NCBI RefSeq assembly: GCF_030864005.1
Contig: NZ_CP132976.1
Location: 4,588,001-4,652,000 of the forward strand
Reading direction: 5' to 3'
Source: Achromobacter seleniivolatilans
Lineage (GTDB): Bacteria; Pseudomonadota; Gammaproteobacteria; Burkholderiales; Burkholderiaceae_B
Length of the DNA: 64,000 bases
Positions 35,420 to 45,986 of the stretch are shown piece by piece. The notes beneath the pieces were generated by a model. It was given only the letters and a program-made list of their open reading frames with translations. It did no database searches and was not told the DNA's origin. The stretch's first letter is position 1, and each line of letters opens with the position of its first letter. The position numbers were made by a program, and so were the translations under genes.

Positions 35420-36090
35420 GTGATGCCAATATCAAGCCCCTGACCCTGGCACTGTCCAAGGGCCGGATTTTTGAAGAAACCATGCCCTTGCTGGCCGAAG
35501 CCGGCATCGAAGTGACGGAAAGCCCGGAGAGCTCGCGCAAGCTGATCTTGCCGACGAGCGACCCCGGCCTGCGCCTGATCATCGTGCGCGCGTCGGACGT
35601 GCCCACGTATGTGCAGTACGGCGCGGCCGACCTGGGCATTGCCGGCAAGGACGTGCTGATCGAGCACGCCAAGGAACAGCCGGGCGGCCTGTATCAGCCC
35701 ATCGACCTGAACATTGCCAAGTGCCGTCTGGCCGTGGCTGTGCGCAACGGCTTCGACTACGAAGGCGCGGTGCACCAAGGCGCGCGCCTGCGCGTGGCCA
35801 CCAAATACGTGCACTCAGCCCGTGAACACTTTGCGGCTAAGGGTGTGTACGTTGACATCATCAAGCTGTATGGTTCGATGGAACTGGCGCCGTTGGTGGG
35901 CCTGGCCGATTGCATCGTCGATTTGGTGTCCACCGGCGGCACGTTGCGCGCCAACGATCTGGTCGCCGTTGAAGACGTCATGCCGATTTCCTCGCGCCTG
36001 ATCGTCAACCAGGCTGCGCTGAAAACCCGCGGCGCCCGCCTGCAACCTTTGCTGGACGCTTTCGAAAGAGCCGCCTCCCGTAACGCCTGA
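35416..36090 (+). CDS. hisG: ATP phosphoribosyltransferase, short form
   Basis: A 224-residue short-form HisG: catalytic PRPP-binding region [14 protein letters not shown] and N-terminal [15 protein letters not shown]. It starts histidine synthesis from ATP and PRPP. The C-terminal regulatory domain of long HisG is absent, so it should need HisZ for activity and histidine feedback; hisZ is not in this window. It overlaps murA by four bases. Confidence 0.95.
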   Translation: MSDANIKPLTLALSKGRIFEETMPLLAEAGIEVTESPESSRKLILPTSDPGLRLIIVRASDVPTYVQYGAADLGIAGKDVLIEHAKEQPGGLYQPIDLNIAKCRLAVAVRNGFDYEGAVHQGARLRVATKYVHSAREHFAAKGVYVDIIKLYGSMELAPLVGLADCIVDLVSTGGTLRANDLVAVEDVMPISSRLIVNQAALKTRGARLQPLLDAFERAASRNA

Positions 36091-36151
36091 CCTTCGCCCG
36101 CCGCGTCATTGCGGCGGCCGCTAGCCGTTTTCTGCTTTACTCCATGACGCC

Positions 36152-37456
36152 ATGGCACTGATCAATCGTCTCGACTCCCGCGATCCCGGATTCAAATCCG
36201 CCCTGTCCAAGCTGCTGGCCTTTGAGGCCACCGAGGACGAGTCCATCGACCGTGCCGCGGCCGGCATTCTGGCCGACGTGCGCACCCGTGGCGACGCCGC
36301 GCTGGTGGAATACACACAACGTTTTGACCGCATGCCTGCCGCATCGGCCGGCACGCTGGAAATTCCCAAGGCCGATTGGCATGCCGCGCTGGCCACTTTG
36401 CCCGCTGCCCAGCGCAATGCGCTGGAAGCCGCCGCTGACCGCGTACGCGCCTACCACGAGCGCCAACGCGCCGAGACCTGGACCTACACCGAGGCCGACG
36501 GCACGATGCTGGGCCAGCAGGTCACGCCGCTGGACCGCGTGGGCTTGTATGTGCCGGGCGGCAAGGCCGCCTATCCGTCTTCGGTGCTGATGAACGCCAT
36601 TCCGGCCAAGGTCGCCGGCGTCGCGGAACTGATCATGGTCACGCCTACGCCCGACGGCGTACGCAACCCCATCGTGCTGGCCGCAGCCGCCATCAGCGGC
36701 GTGGACCGCGTATTCGCCATCGGCGGCGCGCAGGCCGTGGGCGCGCTGGCCTACGGCACGGCTACCGTGCCTGCCGTGGACAAGATCGTCGGCCCGGGCA
36801 ACGCCTATGTCGCCGCCGCCAAGCGCCGCGTGTTTGGCGTGGTTGGCATCGACATGATCGCCGGACCCAGCGAAATCCTGGTCATCTGCGACGGCAAGAC
36901 GCCGGCCGACTGGATCGCCATGGACCTGTTCTCGCAAGCCGAGCACGACGAGCTGGCGCAATCCATCCTGCTCTGTCCGGACGCCGCTTTCATCGAAGAG
37001 GTGCAAGCCTCCATCGCCCGTTTGCTGCCGACGATGCCGCGCGCCGATATCCTGCGCGTCAGCCTGGCCAACCGCGGCGCGCTGATCCAGGTTCAAAGCC
37101 TGGAAGAAGCCTGCCAGATTGCCAACGACATCGCGCCTGAGCACTTGGAAATCTCCACGGAACAGCCCGAGATCTGGACCGCCAAGATCCGCCACGCTGG
37201 CGCAATCTTCATGGGCCGCTTCAGTTCGGAAGCGCTGGGCGACTACTGCGCGGGCCCGAACCACGTGCTGCCTACGTCGCGCACGGCCCGGTTCTCGTCG
37301 CCGCTGGGCGTGTACGACTTCCAAAAGCGTTCCAGCCTGATCCAGGTTTCGCACCAGGGCGCGCAAACGCTGGGCCGCATTGCAGCCGAACTGGCGCTGG
37401 GCGAGGGGCTGCAAGCGCACGCCGCCAGCGCCCAGTACCGGATCGACAAGCCATGA
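36152..37456 (+). CDS. hisD: Histidinol dehydrogenase
   Basis: A 434-residue zinc enzyme that oxidises histidinol to histidine with two NAD. Family blocks include [31 protein letters not shown], the GPSEILV loop, the zinc-binding SQAEHDE and [16 protein letters not shown]. It follows hisG after 61 bases that hold a short GC hairpin (36098-36117) and overlaps hisC. Confidence 0.97.
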   Translation: MALINRLDSRDPGFKSALSKLLAFEATEDESIDRAAAGILADVRTRGDAALVEYTQRFDRMPAASAGTLEIPKADWHAALATLPAAQRNALEAAADRVRAYHERQRAETWTYTEADGTMLGQQVTPLDRVGLYVPGGKAAYPSSVLMNAIPAKVAGVAELIMVTPTPDGVRNPIVLAAAAISGVDRVFAIGGAQAVGALAYGTATVPAVDKIVGPGNAYVAAAKRRVFGVVGIDMIAGPSEILVICDGKTPADWIAMDLFSQAEHDELAQSILLCPDAAFIEEVQASIARLLPTMPRADILRVSLANRGALIQVQSLEEACQIANDIAPEHLEISTEQPEIWTAKIRHAGAIFMGRFSSEALGDYCAGPNHVLPTSRTARFSSPLGVYDFQKRSSLIQVSHQGAQTLGRIAAELALGEGLQAHAASAQYRIDKP

Positions 37457-38541
37457 ACCTGCCGGACCGCATCGCCAGCACGGTCCGCGCCGACATCCGC
37501 GAATTGGCGGCGTACCCGGTGGCCAACGCCGACGGCTGCATCAAGCTGGACGCGATGGAATGCCCCTACGAATTGCCCGAAGCGGTGCGGGACGACATCG
37601 CCCGCACGCTGCGCGATACCCCGCTGAACCGCTATCCGGCCGCGGATCTGTCCGCCTTGCAACAGGCCGTAAAGTCCGCTTTCGGCGTGCCGGATGGCGC
37701 TGACGTTCTGTTTGGCAATGGCTCGGACGAACTGATTCACATCATCGTCCAAGCCTGCTGCAACCCCGGCGATACGGTGATGTCGCCGTGGCCGTCATTT
37801 GTCTATTTCGACATGGCGGCCCGCTTCGACCACGCCCGTTTCGTGGGCGTGCCGCTGACGGCCGATCTGACGCTGGATTTGCCGGCCATGCTGGCCGCCA
37901 TCCGCGCACATCAGCCCAAAGTGGTGTTCCTGGCCGTGCCCAACAATCCCACGGGCGGCCTGTGGGCCGATGAAGACGTGCAGGCGATCATCGCTGCCGC
38001 CCCCGGACTCGTGGTGCTGGACGAGGCCTACCAGCCCTTTGCCGAGCGCAGCTGGATGCCGCAGGTACTGGACGCGTCCAATGTGGTCGTGATGCGCACG
38101 GTATCCAAGATAGGCTTGGCCGGCCTGCGCTTTGGCTATCTGGCCGGACATCCGTCCTGGATTGCCGAGCTGAACAAGGTTCGCCCGCCCTACAACCTGG
38201 ACGTGCTCACGCAAGCCACGCTGTTGACAGTGCTGCGCCACAAATCGGTCCTGGACGAGCAGGCCGCCCGGCTGCGCGCCGACCGTGCGCCGCTCGCCGC
38301 CGCGCTGGCCGCACTACCCGGCGCCAGGGTATTCCCTTCGTCCGGTAATTTCGTACTCGCGCGCTTTTCCGGCAAGCTGGATGGCAACGCCGTGCATCTT
38401 GCGCTGAAAACGCGCAAAATATTGATTCGTAACTTCTCCAACGCCCACCCGCTCCTGGCCAACTGCCTGCGCATCTCGGTGGGCGCCCCGGCTGAAAACG
38501 CCGCCTTGCTGGCTGCCTTGCAAGAGATTTTGAGTGCTTAA
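37453..38541 (+). CDS. hisC: Histidinol-phosphate aminotransferase
   Basis: A 362-residue class I/II PLP aminotransferase with [13 protein letters not shown] and the PLP lysine in [14 protein letters not shown]. It converts imidazole acetol phosphate to histidinol phosphate. Start ATG 37453 overlaps the hisD stop; hisB begins one base after its own stop codon. Confidence 0.96.
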   Translation: MNLPDRIASTVRADIRELAAYPVANADGCIKLDAMECPYELPEAVRDDIARTLRDTPLNRYPAADLSALQQAVKSAFGVPDGADVLFGNGSDELIHIIVQACCNPGDTVMSPWPSFVYFDMAARFDHARFVGVPLTADLTLDLPAMLAAIRAHQPKVVFLAVPNNPTGGLWADEDVQAIIAAAPGLVVLDEAYQPFAERSWMPQVLDASNVVVMRTVSKIGLAGLRFGYLAGHPSWIAELNKVRPPYNLDVLTQATLLTVLRHKSVLDEQAARLRADRAPLAAALAALPGARVFPSSGNFVLARFSGKLDGNAVHLALKTRKILIRNFSNAHPLLANCLRISVGAPAENAALLAALQEILSA

Positions 38542-38542
38542 C

Positions 38543-39130
38543 ATGCGTACCGCAGAGATCACCCGCAACACCAACGAAACCCGCATCCGCGTGGCCATCA
38601 ATATTGACGGCACCGGCAAGCAGACGATCGACACGGGCGTGCCCTTCCTGGACCACATGCTGGACCAGATCGCGCGCCACGGCCTGATCGACCTCGACAT
38701 CAAGGCCGAGGGCGACCTGCACATTGATGCGCATCACACGGTGGAAGACGTGGGCATCACGCTGGGCATGGCCATCGCCAAGGCAGTCGGCACCAAGGCC
38801 GGCCTGCGCCGCTACGGCCACGCCTATGTGCCGCTGGATGAAGCGCTGTCGCGCGTGGTGGTGGACTTCTCGGGCCGCCCCGGCCTGGAATATCACATCC
38901 CTTTCACCCGCGCCCACATCGGCAATTTCGACGTCGATCTCACGCGTGAATTCTTCCAGGGCCTGGTCAACCACGCGCTCATCACGCTGCACATCGACAA
39001 CCTGCGCGGCTTTAACGCCCACCATCAGGCGGAAACGGTCTTCAAGGCCTGTGGCCGCGCGCTGCGCATGGCCATGGAAGTTGACCCTCGCATGGGCGAC
39101 GTCGTGCCCTCCACCAAGGGCGTGCTGTAA
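38543..39130 (+). CDS. hisB: Imidazoleglycerol-phosphate dehydratase (monofunctional)
   Basis: A 195-residue enzyme with the manganese-binding repeats [24 protein letters not shown] and [17 protein letters not shown]. Unlike enterobacterial HisB it has no N-terminal phosphatase domain, so histidinol phosphatase must be encoded elsewhere. ATG 38543 is preferred to an in-frame GTG at 38534 inside hisC. Confidence 0.97.
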   Translation: MRTAEITRNTNETRIRVAINIDGTGKQTIDTGVPFLDHMLDQIARHGLIDLDIKAEGDLHIDAHHTVEDVGITLGMAIAKAVGTKAGLRRYGHAYVPLDEALSRVVVDFSGRPGLEYHIPFTRAHIGNFDVDLTREFFQGLVNHALITLHIDNLRGFNAHHQAETVFKACGRALRMAMEVDPRMGDVVPSTKGVL

Positions 39131-39166
39131 CGTCCGCCAATTCCACTTTGCAGCAGGCAGAAAGAA

Positions 39167-39865
39167 GTGACCACTATCGCTATCGTCGACTATGGAATGG
39201 GCAATTTCCACTCCGTCGCACGCGCCCTGAAGTTCGCCGCCCCCGATGCGGACATCCGCATCTGCAACCAGCCTAAAGACATCGACGCGGCCGACCGCGT
39301 GGTGTTTCCCGGCCAAGGCGCCATGGCGGACTGCATGCGCACCCTGAATGAATCCGGCCTGCGCGAAGCCGTCGTGCGCGCCGCCCGCGCCAAGCCCCTG
39401 CTGGGCGTGTGCGTTGGCGAACAGATGCTGTTCGACTCCAGTGAAGAAGGCGGCACGTCGTGCCTGGGCATATTCCCCGGCGTCGTCCGCCGCTTCACGG
39501 GCCCGCGTTTCGCCGACCTGATCCCGGCTGATGACGAAGCCTGCGCGGCCGACACCGGCGCTGCAGGCCAGGTCGACGTCCGTCCTGAAAAGCTCAAAGT
39601 TCCGCACATGGGATGGAACAAAGTGCGCCATACGCGCTCTCATCCCCTCTGGGACGGCATTCCGGACGACTCGCACTTCTATTTCGTTCATAGTTACTAC
39701 GCCGACCCGGTCGATGCGGACCTGACCGTTGGTGAAACCGATTATGGCGTCGCCTTTACCTGCGCAGTGGCGGCAGCTAACATTTTCGCGGTGCAGTTCC
39801 ACCCCGAAAAGAGTGCCGAGCACGGTTTGCGCCTGTATCGCAATTTTGTAGACTGGCAACCGTAG
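39167..39865 (+). CDS. hisH: Imidazole glycerol phosphate synthase glutaminase subunit
   Basis: A 232-residue class I glutamine amidotransferase with the nucleophile in [10 protein letters not shown] and the His-Glu pair in VQFHPEKS. It supplies ammonia to HisF. It begins with GTG 39167 after an AGAAAG site. Residues about 120-145 form an insertion relative to short HisH proteins ([14 protein letters not shown]), seen in related Burkholderiales. Confidence 0.95.
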   Translation: MTTIAIVDYGMGNFHSVARALKFAAPDADIRICNQPKDIDAADRVVFPGQGAMADCMRTLNESGLREAVVRAARAKPLLGVCVGEQMLFDSSEEGGTSCLGIFPGVVRRFTGPRFADLIPADDEACAADTGAAGQVDVRPEKLKVPHMGWNKVRHTRSHPLWDGIPDDSHFYFVHSYYADPVDADLTVGETDYGVAFTCAVAAANIFAVQFHPEKSAEHGLRLYRNFVDWQP

Positions 39866-39921
39866 GCCAAACGCCTGCGCGCACCAGCCCATTCAACCTT
39901 TTATTTTTCTTGCTGCCAACC

Positions 39922-40662
39922 ATGCTGCTGATCCCCGCCATCGATCTCAAAGACGGGCGCTGCGTGCGCCTGCGCCAGGGTGACCTGGACGATGCAACGG
40001 TGTTCTCCGAAGACCCCGCCGCCATGGCCACTCGTTGGCTAGACCAAGGCGCGCGCCGCCTGCATCTGGTCGACTTAAACGGCGCTGTTGCCGGTAAACC
40101 GAAGAACGAAGCGCCCATCAAGGCGATCCTGGACGCCGTTGGCGACGACATCCCCGTCCAGATCGGCGGCGGCATTCGCGACCTCGACACCATCGAACGC
40201 TACCTTGATGCTGGCATCTCCTACGTGATCATCGGCACCGCCGCGGTCAAGAACCCAGGTTTCCTGCACGACGCCTGCGGCGCTTTTCCCGGCCAGATCA
40301 TCGTCGGCCTGGACGCCCGCGACGGCAAAATCGCTACCGACGGCTGGAGCAAGCTGACCCGCCACGACGTGCTGGATCTGGCCAAGAAGTTCGAAGATTA
40401 CGGCTGCGAAGCCATCATCTACACGGACATCGGCCGCGACGGCATGCTGTCGGGCGTAAACGTCGAAGCCACGGTCCGCCTGGCTCAACATGTGCGCATT
40501 CCCGTGTACGCATCGGGCGGCATCGCCGGCATCCAGGACATCGAAGCCCTGTGCGCCGTCGAAGAAGAGGGCGTCGAAGGCGCCATTCTGGGCCGCAGCA
40601 TCTACGAAGGCACGCTCGACTTCCAAGCGGCGCAAGCCCGCGCCGACGAATTGGCAAAATGA
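39922..40662 (+). CDS. hisA: ProFAR isomerase
   Basis: A 246-residue TIM barrel with the catalytic Asp in [14 protein letters not shown] and phosphate-binding [10 protein letters not shown] and [11 protein letters not shown]. It isomerises ProFAR to PRFAR. ATG 39922 matches family start; an in-frame TTG at 39910 is less likely. hisF overlaps its stop. Confidence 0.96.
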   Translation: MLLIPAIDLKDGRCVRLRQGDLDDATVFSEDPAAMATRWLDQGARRLHLVDLNGAVAGKPKNEAPIKAILDAVGDDIPVQIGGGIRDLDTIERYLDAGISYVIIGTAAVKNPGFLHDACGAFPGQIIVGLDARDGKIATDGWSKLTRHDVLDLAKKFEDYGCEAIIYTDIGRDGMLSGVNVEATVRLAQHVRIPVYASGGIAGIQDIEALCAVEEEGVEGAILGRSIYEGTLDFQAAQARADELAK

Positions 40663-41483
40663 CCACTTCCAGCAGCACCCCCGGGGCCGGCGCGCCCGTT
40701 CAGAGCGCGCTGACCCGCCGCATCATTCCTTGCCTGGACGTCACGGCTGGCCGCGTCGTCAAGGGCGTGAACTTCGTCAACCTGCTTGATGCCGGCGACC
40801 CCGTCGAAATCGCTCGCCGTTACAACGAGCAGGGCGCAGACGAACTCACGTTCCTGGACATCACTGCCACCAGCGACGGCCGCGACCTGATCCTGCCCAT
40901 CATCGAGCAGGTGGCCTCGCAGGTCTTCATCCCGCTGACGGTGGGTGGTGGCGTGCGCCAGGTGTCGGACATCCAGCGTCTGCTCAATGCCGGCGCCGAC
41001 AAGATCAGCATCAACAGCGCCGCCGTAGCCAACCCGGAACTGGTTCGCGCCGCCTCCGACTATCACGGCTCGCAATGCGTGGTCGTGGCGATCGATGCGC
41101 GCCGGGTGTCCGCTGCGGGCGAACCCCCGCGCTGGGAAGTCTTCACGCACGGCGGCCGCAAGGCCACCGGGCTGGACGCCGTGGCATGGGCGCGCCGCAT
41201 GGCCTCTTACGGCGCAGGCGAAATCCTCTTGACCAGCATGGACCGCGACGGCACCAAGTCCGGCTTTGACCTGGAATTGACGCGCACGGTGTCTGACGCC
41301 GTGCCGGTGCCCGTCATCGCCTCTGGCGGCGTGGGCAACCTGCAACACTTGGCCGATGGCGTCACCACCGGCCGCGCCAGCGCCGTGCTGGCCGCCAGCA
41401 TTTTCCACTTCGGGCAGCACACCGTTGGCGAATGCAAACGCTTCATGGCCGAACAGGGCATTGCCGTAAGACTGGATAACTGA
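40659..41483 (+). CDS. hisF: Imidazole glycerol phosphate synthase cyclase subunit
   Basis: A 274-residue TIM barrel beginning, after a short Ser/Gly-rich leader of about 20 residues, with [19 protein letters not shown] (catalytic Asp) and containing [16 protein letters not shown] with the second Asp. With HisH it makes imidazole glycerol phosphate and AICAR. Start ATG 40659 overlaps the hisA stop. Confidence 0.96.
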   Translation: MTTSSSTPGAGAPVQSALTRRIIPCLDVTAGRVVKGVNFVNLLDAGDPVEIARRYNEQGADELTFLDITATSDGRDLILPIIEQVASQVFIPLTVGGGVRQVSDIQRLLNAGADKISINSAAVANPELVRAASDYHGSQCVVVAIDARRVSAAGEPPRWEVFTHGGRKATGLDAVAWARRMASYGAGEILLTSMDRDGTKSGFDLELTRTVSDAVPVPVIASGGVGNLQHLADGVTTGRASAVLAASIFHFGQHTVGECKRFMAEQGIAVRLDN

Positions 41484-41484
41484 C

Positions 41485-41889
41485 ATGAGCACTGAACCCG
41501 CCTGGATGGCCGACGTCGTCTTCGACGAAAACGGCCTGATCCCCGCCATCGCCCAAGACGCCGACAACGGCCAAATCATGATGGTGGCCTGGATGAACCG
41601 CGAAGCGCTTGCCGAAACCGCAGCAACCGGCCGCGCCGTGTACTTTTCACGCTCGCGCCAGCGCCTGTGGCGCAAGGGCGAAGAATCCGGCCATTTTCAG
41701 GAAGTGCATGAACTGCGCCTGGACTGCGATGGCGACGTCATCCTGCTGAAAATTCACCAGGAAGGCGGCATTGCCTGCCACACCGGGCGCGCCAGCTGCT
41801 TCTACCGCCGCCTGGAAGGCCAGACGGACCAGGCGTCCTGGGTCACGGTTGATCCGGTGCTCAAAGACCCGGAAATGATCTACAAATGA
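41485..41889 (+). CDS. hisI: Phosphoribosyl-AMP cyclohydrolase
   Basis: A 134-residue zinc enzyme with [29 protein letters not shown] and the zinc-binding [11 protein letters not shown]. It opens the adenine ring of PR-AMP. Here it is separate from HisE, but the genes overlap by four bases. Confidence 0.96.
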   Translation: MSTEPAWMADVVFDENGLIPAIAQDADNGQIMMVAWMNREALAETAATGRAVYFSRSRQRLWRKGEESGHFQEVHELRLDCDGDVILLKIHQEGGIACHTGRASCFYRRLEGQTDQASWVTVDPVLKDPEMIYK

Positions 41890-42236
41890 CCGATCAAACC
41901 TTAAGCGCCGCCGATATCCTGGCGCGCATCGCCGACACCCTGGAAACCCGCCGCCCTGAAAACGGCGGTGATCCCACGGCGTCTTATTCTGCCAAGCTGC
42001 TGGCCAAAGGCCCCGATTCCTTCCTGAAAAAGATCGGTGAAGAAGCCACGGAACTGGTAATGGCCGCCAAAGACGGCGTTCCTGACCGCATCGTCAGCGA
42101 AACAGCCGACTTGTGGTTTCACTGCCTGGTGGCGCTGACGCACTTCAACCTGCGGCCGGAAGCGGTGCTGGCCGAGCTGGCCCGCCGAGAAGGCCTGTCG
42201 GGCCTGGTGGAAAAAGCGAGCCGTCCGCAAGACTGA
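41886..42236 (+). CDS. hisE: Phosphoribosyl-ATP pyrophosphatase
   Basis: A 116-residue MazG-like all-alpha protein with [32 protein letters not shown] and [14 protein letters not shown], holding the E-E-A-T-E metal ligands. It removes pyrophosphate from PR-ATP. ATG 41886 overlaps the hisI stop. Confidence 0.96.
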   Translation: MTDQTLSAADILARIADTLETRRPENGGDPTASYSAKLLAKGPDSFLKKIGEEATELVMAAKDGVPDRIVSETADLWFHCLVALTHFNLRPEAVLAELARREGLSGLVEKASRPQD

Positions 42237-42253
42237 ACCCGGAGCCCGGAAAA

Positions 42254-42622
42254 ATGAGCGACAACTGTCTTTTCTGCAAAATCGCCGCTGGCGACATCCC
42301 GTCCAAGAAAGTCTTCGAGGACGAGGACTTTGTTGCATTCCACGATATCAATCCGGCCGCACCGGTGCATTTACTGCTGATCCCTCGACGTCATGTCACA
42401 TCCATGCAGGATATTACCGGCGAGGACGCAGGTTGGTTGGGTAGAATGATGTCGTTGGCGCCGCGGCTCGCAGCCGAGAACGGTTGCCGTCCGGGCCCTG
42501 ATGGCGGATTTCGCATCATGATCAACTCTGGCGTCGAAGGCGGCCAGGAAGTCCCGCATTTGCATTTCCACATCATCGGCGGTTCGCGGCCCTGGAAAGG
42601 GCGCGTAGCCCCCACTGCGTAA
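42254..42622 (+). CDS. HINT-like HIT family purine nucleotide phosphoramidase
   Basis: A 122-residue HIT protein with zinc-type N-terminal CLFCKIAAG and the histidine triad [13 protein letters not shown] enzymes cleave AMP-lysine-like phosphoramidates. In many Burkholderiales it stands between hisE and tatA as here, 17 bases after hisE. ATG 42254 has a GGAG site. Confidence 0.94.
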   Translation: MSDNCLFCKIAAGDIPSKKVFEDEDFVAFHDINPAAPVHLLLIPRRHVTSMQDITGEDAGWLGRMMSLAPRLAAENGCRPGPDGGFRIMINSGVEGGQEVPHLHFHIIGGSRPWKGRVAPTA

Positions 42623-42636
42623 TTCGGAGAAACATC

Positions 42637-42864
42637 ATGGGTAGTTTCAGCATTTGGCATTGGTTGGTGGTTCTGGTCATCGTGGCGCTGATCTTCGGTA
42701 CCAAGAAGCTGCGCAACATCGGCTCGGACTTGGGCGGTGCGGTCAAGGGTTTCAAAGAAGGCATGAAAGACGCCAACGGTGAAAAAACTGCCGACCCGAT
42801 CGCGCAGCAGCGCGTATCCGGCGAAACCATCGACGTGCAGGCCAAGGAAAAATCCAACTCCTGA
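42637..42864 (+). CDS. tatA: Twin-arginine translocase subunit TatA
   Basis: A 75-residue protein: N-terminal helix ([21 protein letters not shown]), hinge, amphipathic helix with [16 protein letters not shown], and a charged tail. TatA oligomers form the pore for folded proteins such as the Rieske subunit PetA encoded in this window. Confidence 0.95.
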   Translation: MGSFSIWHWLVVLVIVALIFGTKKLRNIGSDLGGAVKGFKEGMKDANGEKTADPIAQQRVSGETIDVQAKEKSNS

Positions 42865-42936
42865 GCCACCGCTCGTCTCCCGGGCCTGCCCTGATCGGGC
42901 CGGCCCTTATTGCTTCAATTCCCGAGCGGCCGTCGA

Positions 42937-43497
42937 ATGTTTGATGTCAGCCTCACTGAACTGATGGTGATCGGCGTCGTCGCCTTGATCGTCATTGGCC
43001 CCGAACGTCTGCCCAAAGTCGCCCGCACCGTCGGGCACCTGCTTGGGCGCGCGCAGCGTTACGTCAATGACGTGAAGTCCGATATCCAACGCGAGATCGA
43101 ACTCGACGAACTGCGCAAGTTCAAAAGCGAAATGGAAGACGCCGCGCAAGGCGTGCAACAGTCGCTGAACGACACCCACGCATCGCTGCAAGAGCCCGTC
43201 CAGCAATTCCGCGCGGAGCTTGACGAAGTGGCCCGCGAAGCCAGCGGCAAGGTCGATCCTGTCATTGTGGGAGACACCTCAGCAGACGCCGCCCGCAGCA
43301 TTGCGCCACCCGCTCAGAATCACAATCTGAACCTGGACCTGAGCCCGTCAGCCGAGCCCGTGCTGGTGCAAGCGCCCACGCCCGCCCCGGCCCACGCCGC
43401 CGCCCCCCAACAACCCGCCGCGGCGCCCAGCGCGCCCAAGGCTGACGACGCCGCGCCCGCCGCCAAGCCCGTCCCGCCCTCTGGAACACCGACGTGA
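42937..43497 (+). CDS. tatB: Twin-arginine translocase subunit TatB
   Basis: A 186-residue protein starting MFDVSLTELMVIGVVALIVIGPERLPKVART (helix and hinge of TatB), a long amphipathic helical part and a Pro/Ala-rich tail (about 140-186). It forms the substrate receptor with TatC. ATG 42937 matches the family; tatC overlaps its end. Confidence 0.94.
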   Translation: MFDVSLTELMVIGVVALIVIGPERLPKVARTVGHLLGRAQRYVNDVKSDIQREIELDELRKFKSEMEDAAQGVQQSLNDTHASLQEPVQQFRAELDEVAREASGKVDPVIVGDTSADAARSIAPPAQNHNLNLDLSPSAEPVLVQAPTPAPAHAAAPQQPAAAPSAPKADDAAPAAKPVPPSGTPT

Positions 43498-44285
43498 CCC
43501 AGGACGCCTCCCAAGAAGAAGGCCAGCAAGAGACCTTCATCTCTCACCTGGTCGAATTGCGTACCCGCCTGCTGCGCGCCGTTGGCGCCGTGGTGGCGGT
43601 ATTCATCGTGCTGTTCATCTATCCCGGCGCGTCCACCATCTATGACATTCTGGCGGCCCCGATGCTGGCTTCGCTGCCCGAAGGCACGCGCATGATCGCC
43701 ACAGGCGTCATTACGCCGTTCATGGTGCCCGTCAAAGTCACCATGATGGCCGCCTTCATCGTGGCGCTGCCGGTGGTGCTGTATCAGGCCTGGGCGTTTG
43801 TTGCGCCGGGGCTGTACCGGCATGAAAAGCGCCTGGCACTGCCGCTGATCATCTCAAGCACTTTTCTGTTCATCGCGGGCATGGCGTTCTGCTATTTCGT
43901 GGTGTTCCGCACGGTATTTCACTTCATCGCCACTTTCGCGCCGCAGTCCATCACCCCGGCGCCTGACATCGAGGCCTACCTGAGCTTCGTCATGACGATG
44001 TTCATGGCGTTTGGCATCACGTTCGAAGTGCCCGTGGTGGTAGTGCTGCTGGTAAAGATGGGCATTGTTGAACTGTCCAAATTGAAGTCCGCGCGCGGTT
44101 ACGTTGTGGTGGGCGCTTTCATCATCGCCGCCGTGGTCACGCCACCCGATGTGGTCAGCCAATTCATGCTGGCAGTGCCGCTGTGCCTGCTCTATGAAGT
44201 GGGCCTGATCTGCGCCCGCATGGTGACGCCCAAGGCGGGCGCCGCTGACGACGCCACATCGGATTCACTGTCTGAACGTCACTGA
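43494..44285 (+). CDS. tatC: Twin-arginine translocase subunit TatC
   Basis: A 263-residue protein with six helices and the TatC blocks FISHLVELRTRLLRA, F-V-A-P-G-L-Y-R-H-E-K, and FGITFEVPVVVVLLVKMG. It recognises twin-arginine signals. It begins with GTG 43494 overlapping the tatB stop and closes this 16-kb plus-strand gene run. Confidence 0.96.
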   Translation: MTQDASQEEGQQETFISHLVELRTRLLRAVGAVVAVFIVLFIYPGASTIYDILAAPMLASLPEGTRMIATGVITPFMVPVKVTMMAAFIVALPVVLYQAWAFVAPGLYRHEKRLALPLIISSTFLFIAGMAFCYFVVFRTVFHFIATFAPQSITPAPDIEAYLSFVMTMFMAFGITFEVPVVVVLLVKMGIVELSKLKSARGYVVVGAFIIAAVVTPPDVVSQFMLAVPLCLLYEVGLICARMVTPKAGAADDATSDSLSERH

Positions 44286-44374
44286 TCCATCACGCCACAC
44301 AGCCGCCAAGCAGGCGGTTCGATGCGGCGCTGCGCAGGCCGCCCCAGCCGGGGTCCTGCGCAAAGTCAGACAGT

Positions 44375-44411
44375 TTGACTCTTGTCGGCAACATGCTTGC
44401 AACCCTACATT
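44375..44411 (+). promoter_or_regulatory. Predicted promoter of the Cro/C1-type gene
   Basis: TTGTCG (44382-44387), 18 bases and TACATT (44406-44411) place the start of transcription at about 44418, the first base of the gene's ATG. TTGACT at 44375 is an alternative -35. The transcript may be leaderless. Confidence 0.4.
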
Positions 44412-44420
44412 GCAAGCATG
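44392..44420. promoter_or_regulatory. 11-bp perfect palindromic operator over the start codon
   Basis: CATGCTTGCAA (44392-44402) and TTGCAAGCATG (44410-44420) are perfect inverted arms 7 bases apart. The right arm ends in the ATG of the downstream helix-turn-helix gene and the left arm covers its promoter spacer, as expected for an autorepressor site. Confidence 0.7.
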
Positions 44421-44795
44421 TCGCTCGCCCAACGGCTGCGCACCCTGATGCGGTGGCGCGGCATCCACAGCCAAAACCAGCTTGCACGCATCTCCGGCGT
44501 GCCGCAGTCCTGTATCCATCGCATACTGACCCGCGAAGACCGCTATTCGCCCGAGCGCGGCACGTTGTTGCGGCTGGCTCATGCGCTGGAAACCAGCGTG
44601 CCATGGTTGACGGATGGCGTCGTCAGCGTCACCGACCCGGGCCCGCGCACGTTGCTGCAAGGCTATGGCGCCGCGCAGCCGATGGATGCCGCTACGGTCG
44701 ATGCCTATTGCGCCGAAATCTGCGCATTGCTGCGCCATCAACCAGTCAGCACTAAAAAGAAAGTGCTGACCGTCGTACGGCTGATGGTTGAATAG
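44418..44795 (+). CDS. Small Cro/C1-type helix-turn-helix regulator
   Basis: A 125-residue protein: an XRE domain at about 3-65 (LAQRLRTLMRWRGIHSQNQLARISGVPQSCIHRIL...LLRLAHALETSVPWL) and a C-terminal half without known domain. No prophage genes are nearby, so it is an orphan or domesticated regulator. ATG 44418 lacks a Shine-Dalgarno sequence. Targets are unknown; self-regulation is suggested by the palindrome. Confidence 0.8.
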   Translation: MSLAQRLRTLMRWRGIHSQNQLARISGVPQSCIHRILTREDRYSPERGTLLRLAHALETSVPWLTDGVVSVTDPGPRTLLQGYGAAQPMDAATVDAYCAEICALLRHQPVSTKKKVLTVVRLMVE

Positions 44796-44806
44796 CGGGT
44801 CGCCGC

Positions 44807-45967
44807 TTAACGCGGCAAACCGGGGCGCGCGCCCACCACTACTGCCAGCTCGGCTGATTTACCCGAACGTAGAATGCCCAGCGTGGCGCGTTCGCCCGGC
44901 GGCAGTTGCGCAATCTGCGACAGCAGCGTGGCGGTGTCGCTCATACGCTTGCCATTGATCGATTGCACAATATCGCCCACCCGCAAGCCGCCGCGCGCAG
45001 CGGGGCCGTCGCGCATCACGCCTGCAATAATGACGCCGCCCGCATCGGCTCCCAGGTTGAACGCCCGCGCCAGTTCAGGCGTCACGTCCTGCGGCTCTAC
45101 TCCCAGCCAGCCGCGCTTGACCCCGCCTGTCTTCACGATGTCGTCCATGACCCGGCGCGCAATGTCGATAGGCGTGGCAAAGCCAATGCCCATTGATCCG
45201 CCGGATTCGGAATAAATTGCGGTATTGATGCCCACCAGCCTGCCTTCGGCGTCCACCAATGCGCCGCCCGAATTGCCCGGGTTGATTGCCGCGTCTGTCT
45301 GGATGAAGTTCTCGTAGGTGTTCAGGCCCAGGCCGTTGCGGCCCAGCGCTGATACGATGCCTTGCGTGGTGGTCTGTCCGACGCCGAACGGGTTCCCAAT
45401 CGCCAGCACCACATCGCCCACACGCAAGCCCCGGTCAGATGCCAGCGTGGCAGCGGGCAGCTCGCGCAACGTGGCCAATTTCAGCACTGCCAGATCCGTG
45501 TCTGGGTCAGCGCCAACCACCTTGGCGGTATCGCGGCGGCCGTCGGTCAGGGCCACTTCGATCGCGTCGGCCGCTTGCACAACGTGATAGTTCGTCAACA
45601 CATGGCCGTCCTGGCTCACGATCACGCCCGACCCCAGGCTGGTCGAAGCCTGCCGGCGGCTCATGCCCGGCATCTGGCCAAAGAGCTGGCGCAGCACCGG
45701 ATCATCGGGCAGCGGAATCAACGGCACATTGACGTGTTTGGTGGTGTAGACATTGACCACCGAGGGCGCCGCGCGCGCCACGCCGTCGGCATATGACACC
45801 ACGCCCGTGCCGCTGCCGGCAGCGGGGCGCACGCCAGCGGCTGCCGCTTGTGGCGCCGAGGCCGGCCCGGCCAGGCGCAACAGGTCGGGCCGCAAGGTCG
45901 TGACCACGAATAGAATAGCCAGGCAGACCGTGACGGCCTGAGCAAAGATCAGCCAATATCGGCGCAT
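44807..45967 (-). CDS. DegS-like trypsin/PDZ serine protease
   Basis: A 386-residue protein with an N-terminal membrane anchor (about 4-25), a trypsin-like domain with the catalytic triad in TNYHVVQ, DTDLAVLKL and NPGNSGGALV, and one PDZ domain (about 285-375). One PDZ and the anchor resemble DegS, which senses misfolded outer membrane proteins; no anti-sigma gene is adjacent. ATG 45967 is chosen; the longer frame would run into the divergent gene's coding region. Confidence 0.92.
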   Translation of the reverse strand: MRRYWLIFAQAVTVCLAILFVVTTLRPDLLRLAGPASAPQAAAAGVRPAAGSGTGVVSYADGVARAAPSVVNVYTTKHVNVPLIPLPDDPVLRQLFGQMPGMSRRQASTSLGSGVIVSQDGHVLTNYHVVQAADAIEVALTDGRRDTAKVVGADPDTDLAVLKLATLRELPAATLASDRGLRVGDVVLAIGNPFGVGQTTTQGIVSALGRNGLGLNTYENFIQTDAAINPGNSGGALVDAEGRLVGINTAIYSESGGSMGIGFATPIDIARRVMDDIVKTGGVKRGWLGVEPQDVTPELARAFNLGADAGGVIIAGVMRDGPAARGGLRVGDIVQSINGKRMSDTATLLSQIAQLPPGERATLGILRSGKSAELAVVVGARPGLPR

Positions 45968-45986
45968 GTTTCTGATAGGACGAGCA

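Noticed and set aside
36098..36117. CCGCCGC/GCGGCGG hairpin between hisG and hisD as a terminator.
   Set aside because: No T run follows and the genes clearly belong to one operon; at most a mild attenuator.
36137..37420. 427-residue minus-strand frame opposite hisD.
   Set aside because: Mirror of hisD coding bias; hisD is unambiguous.
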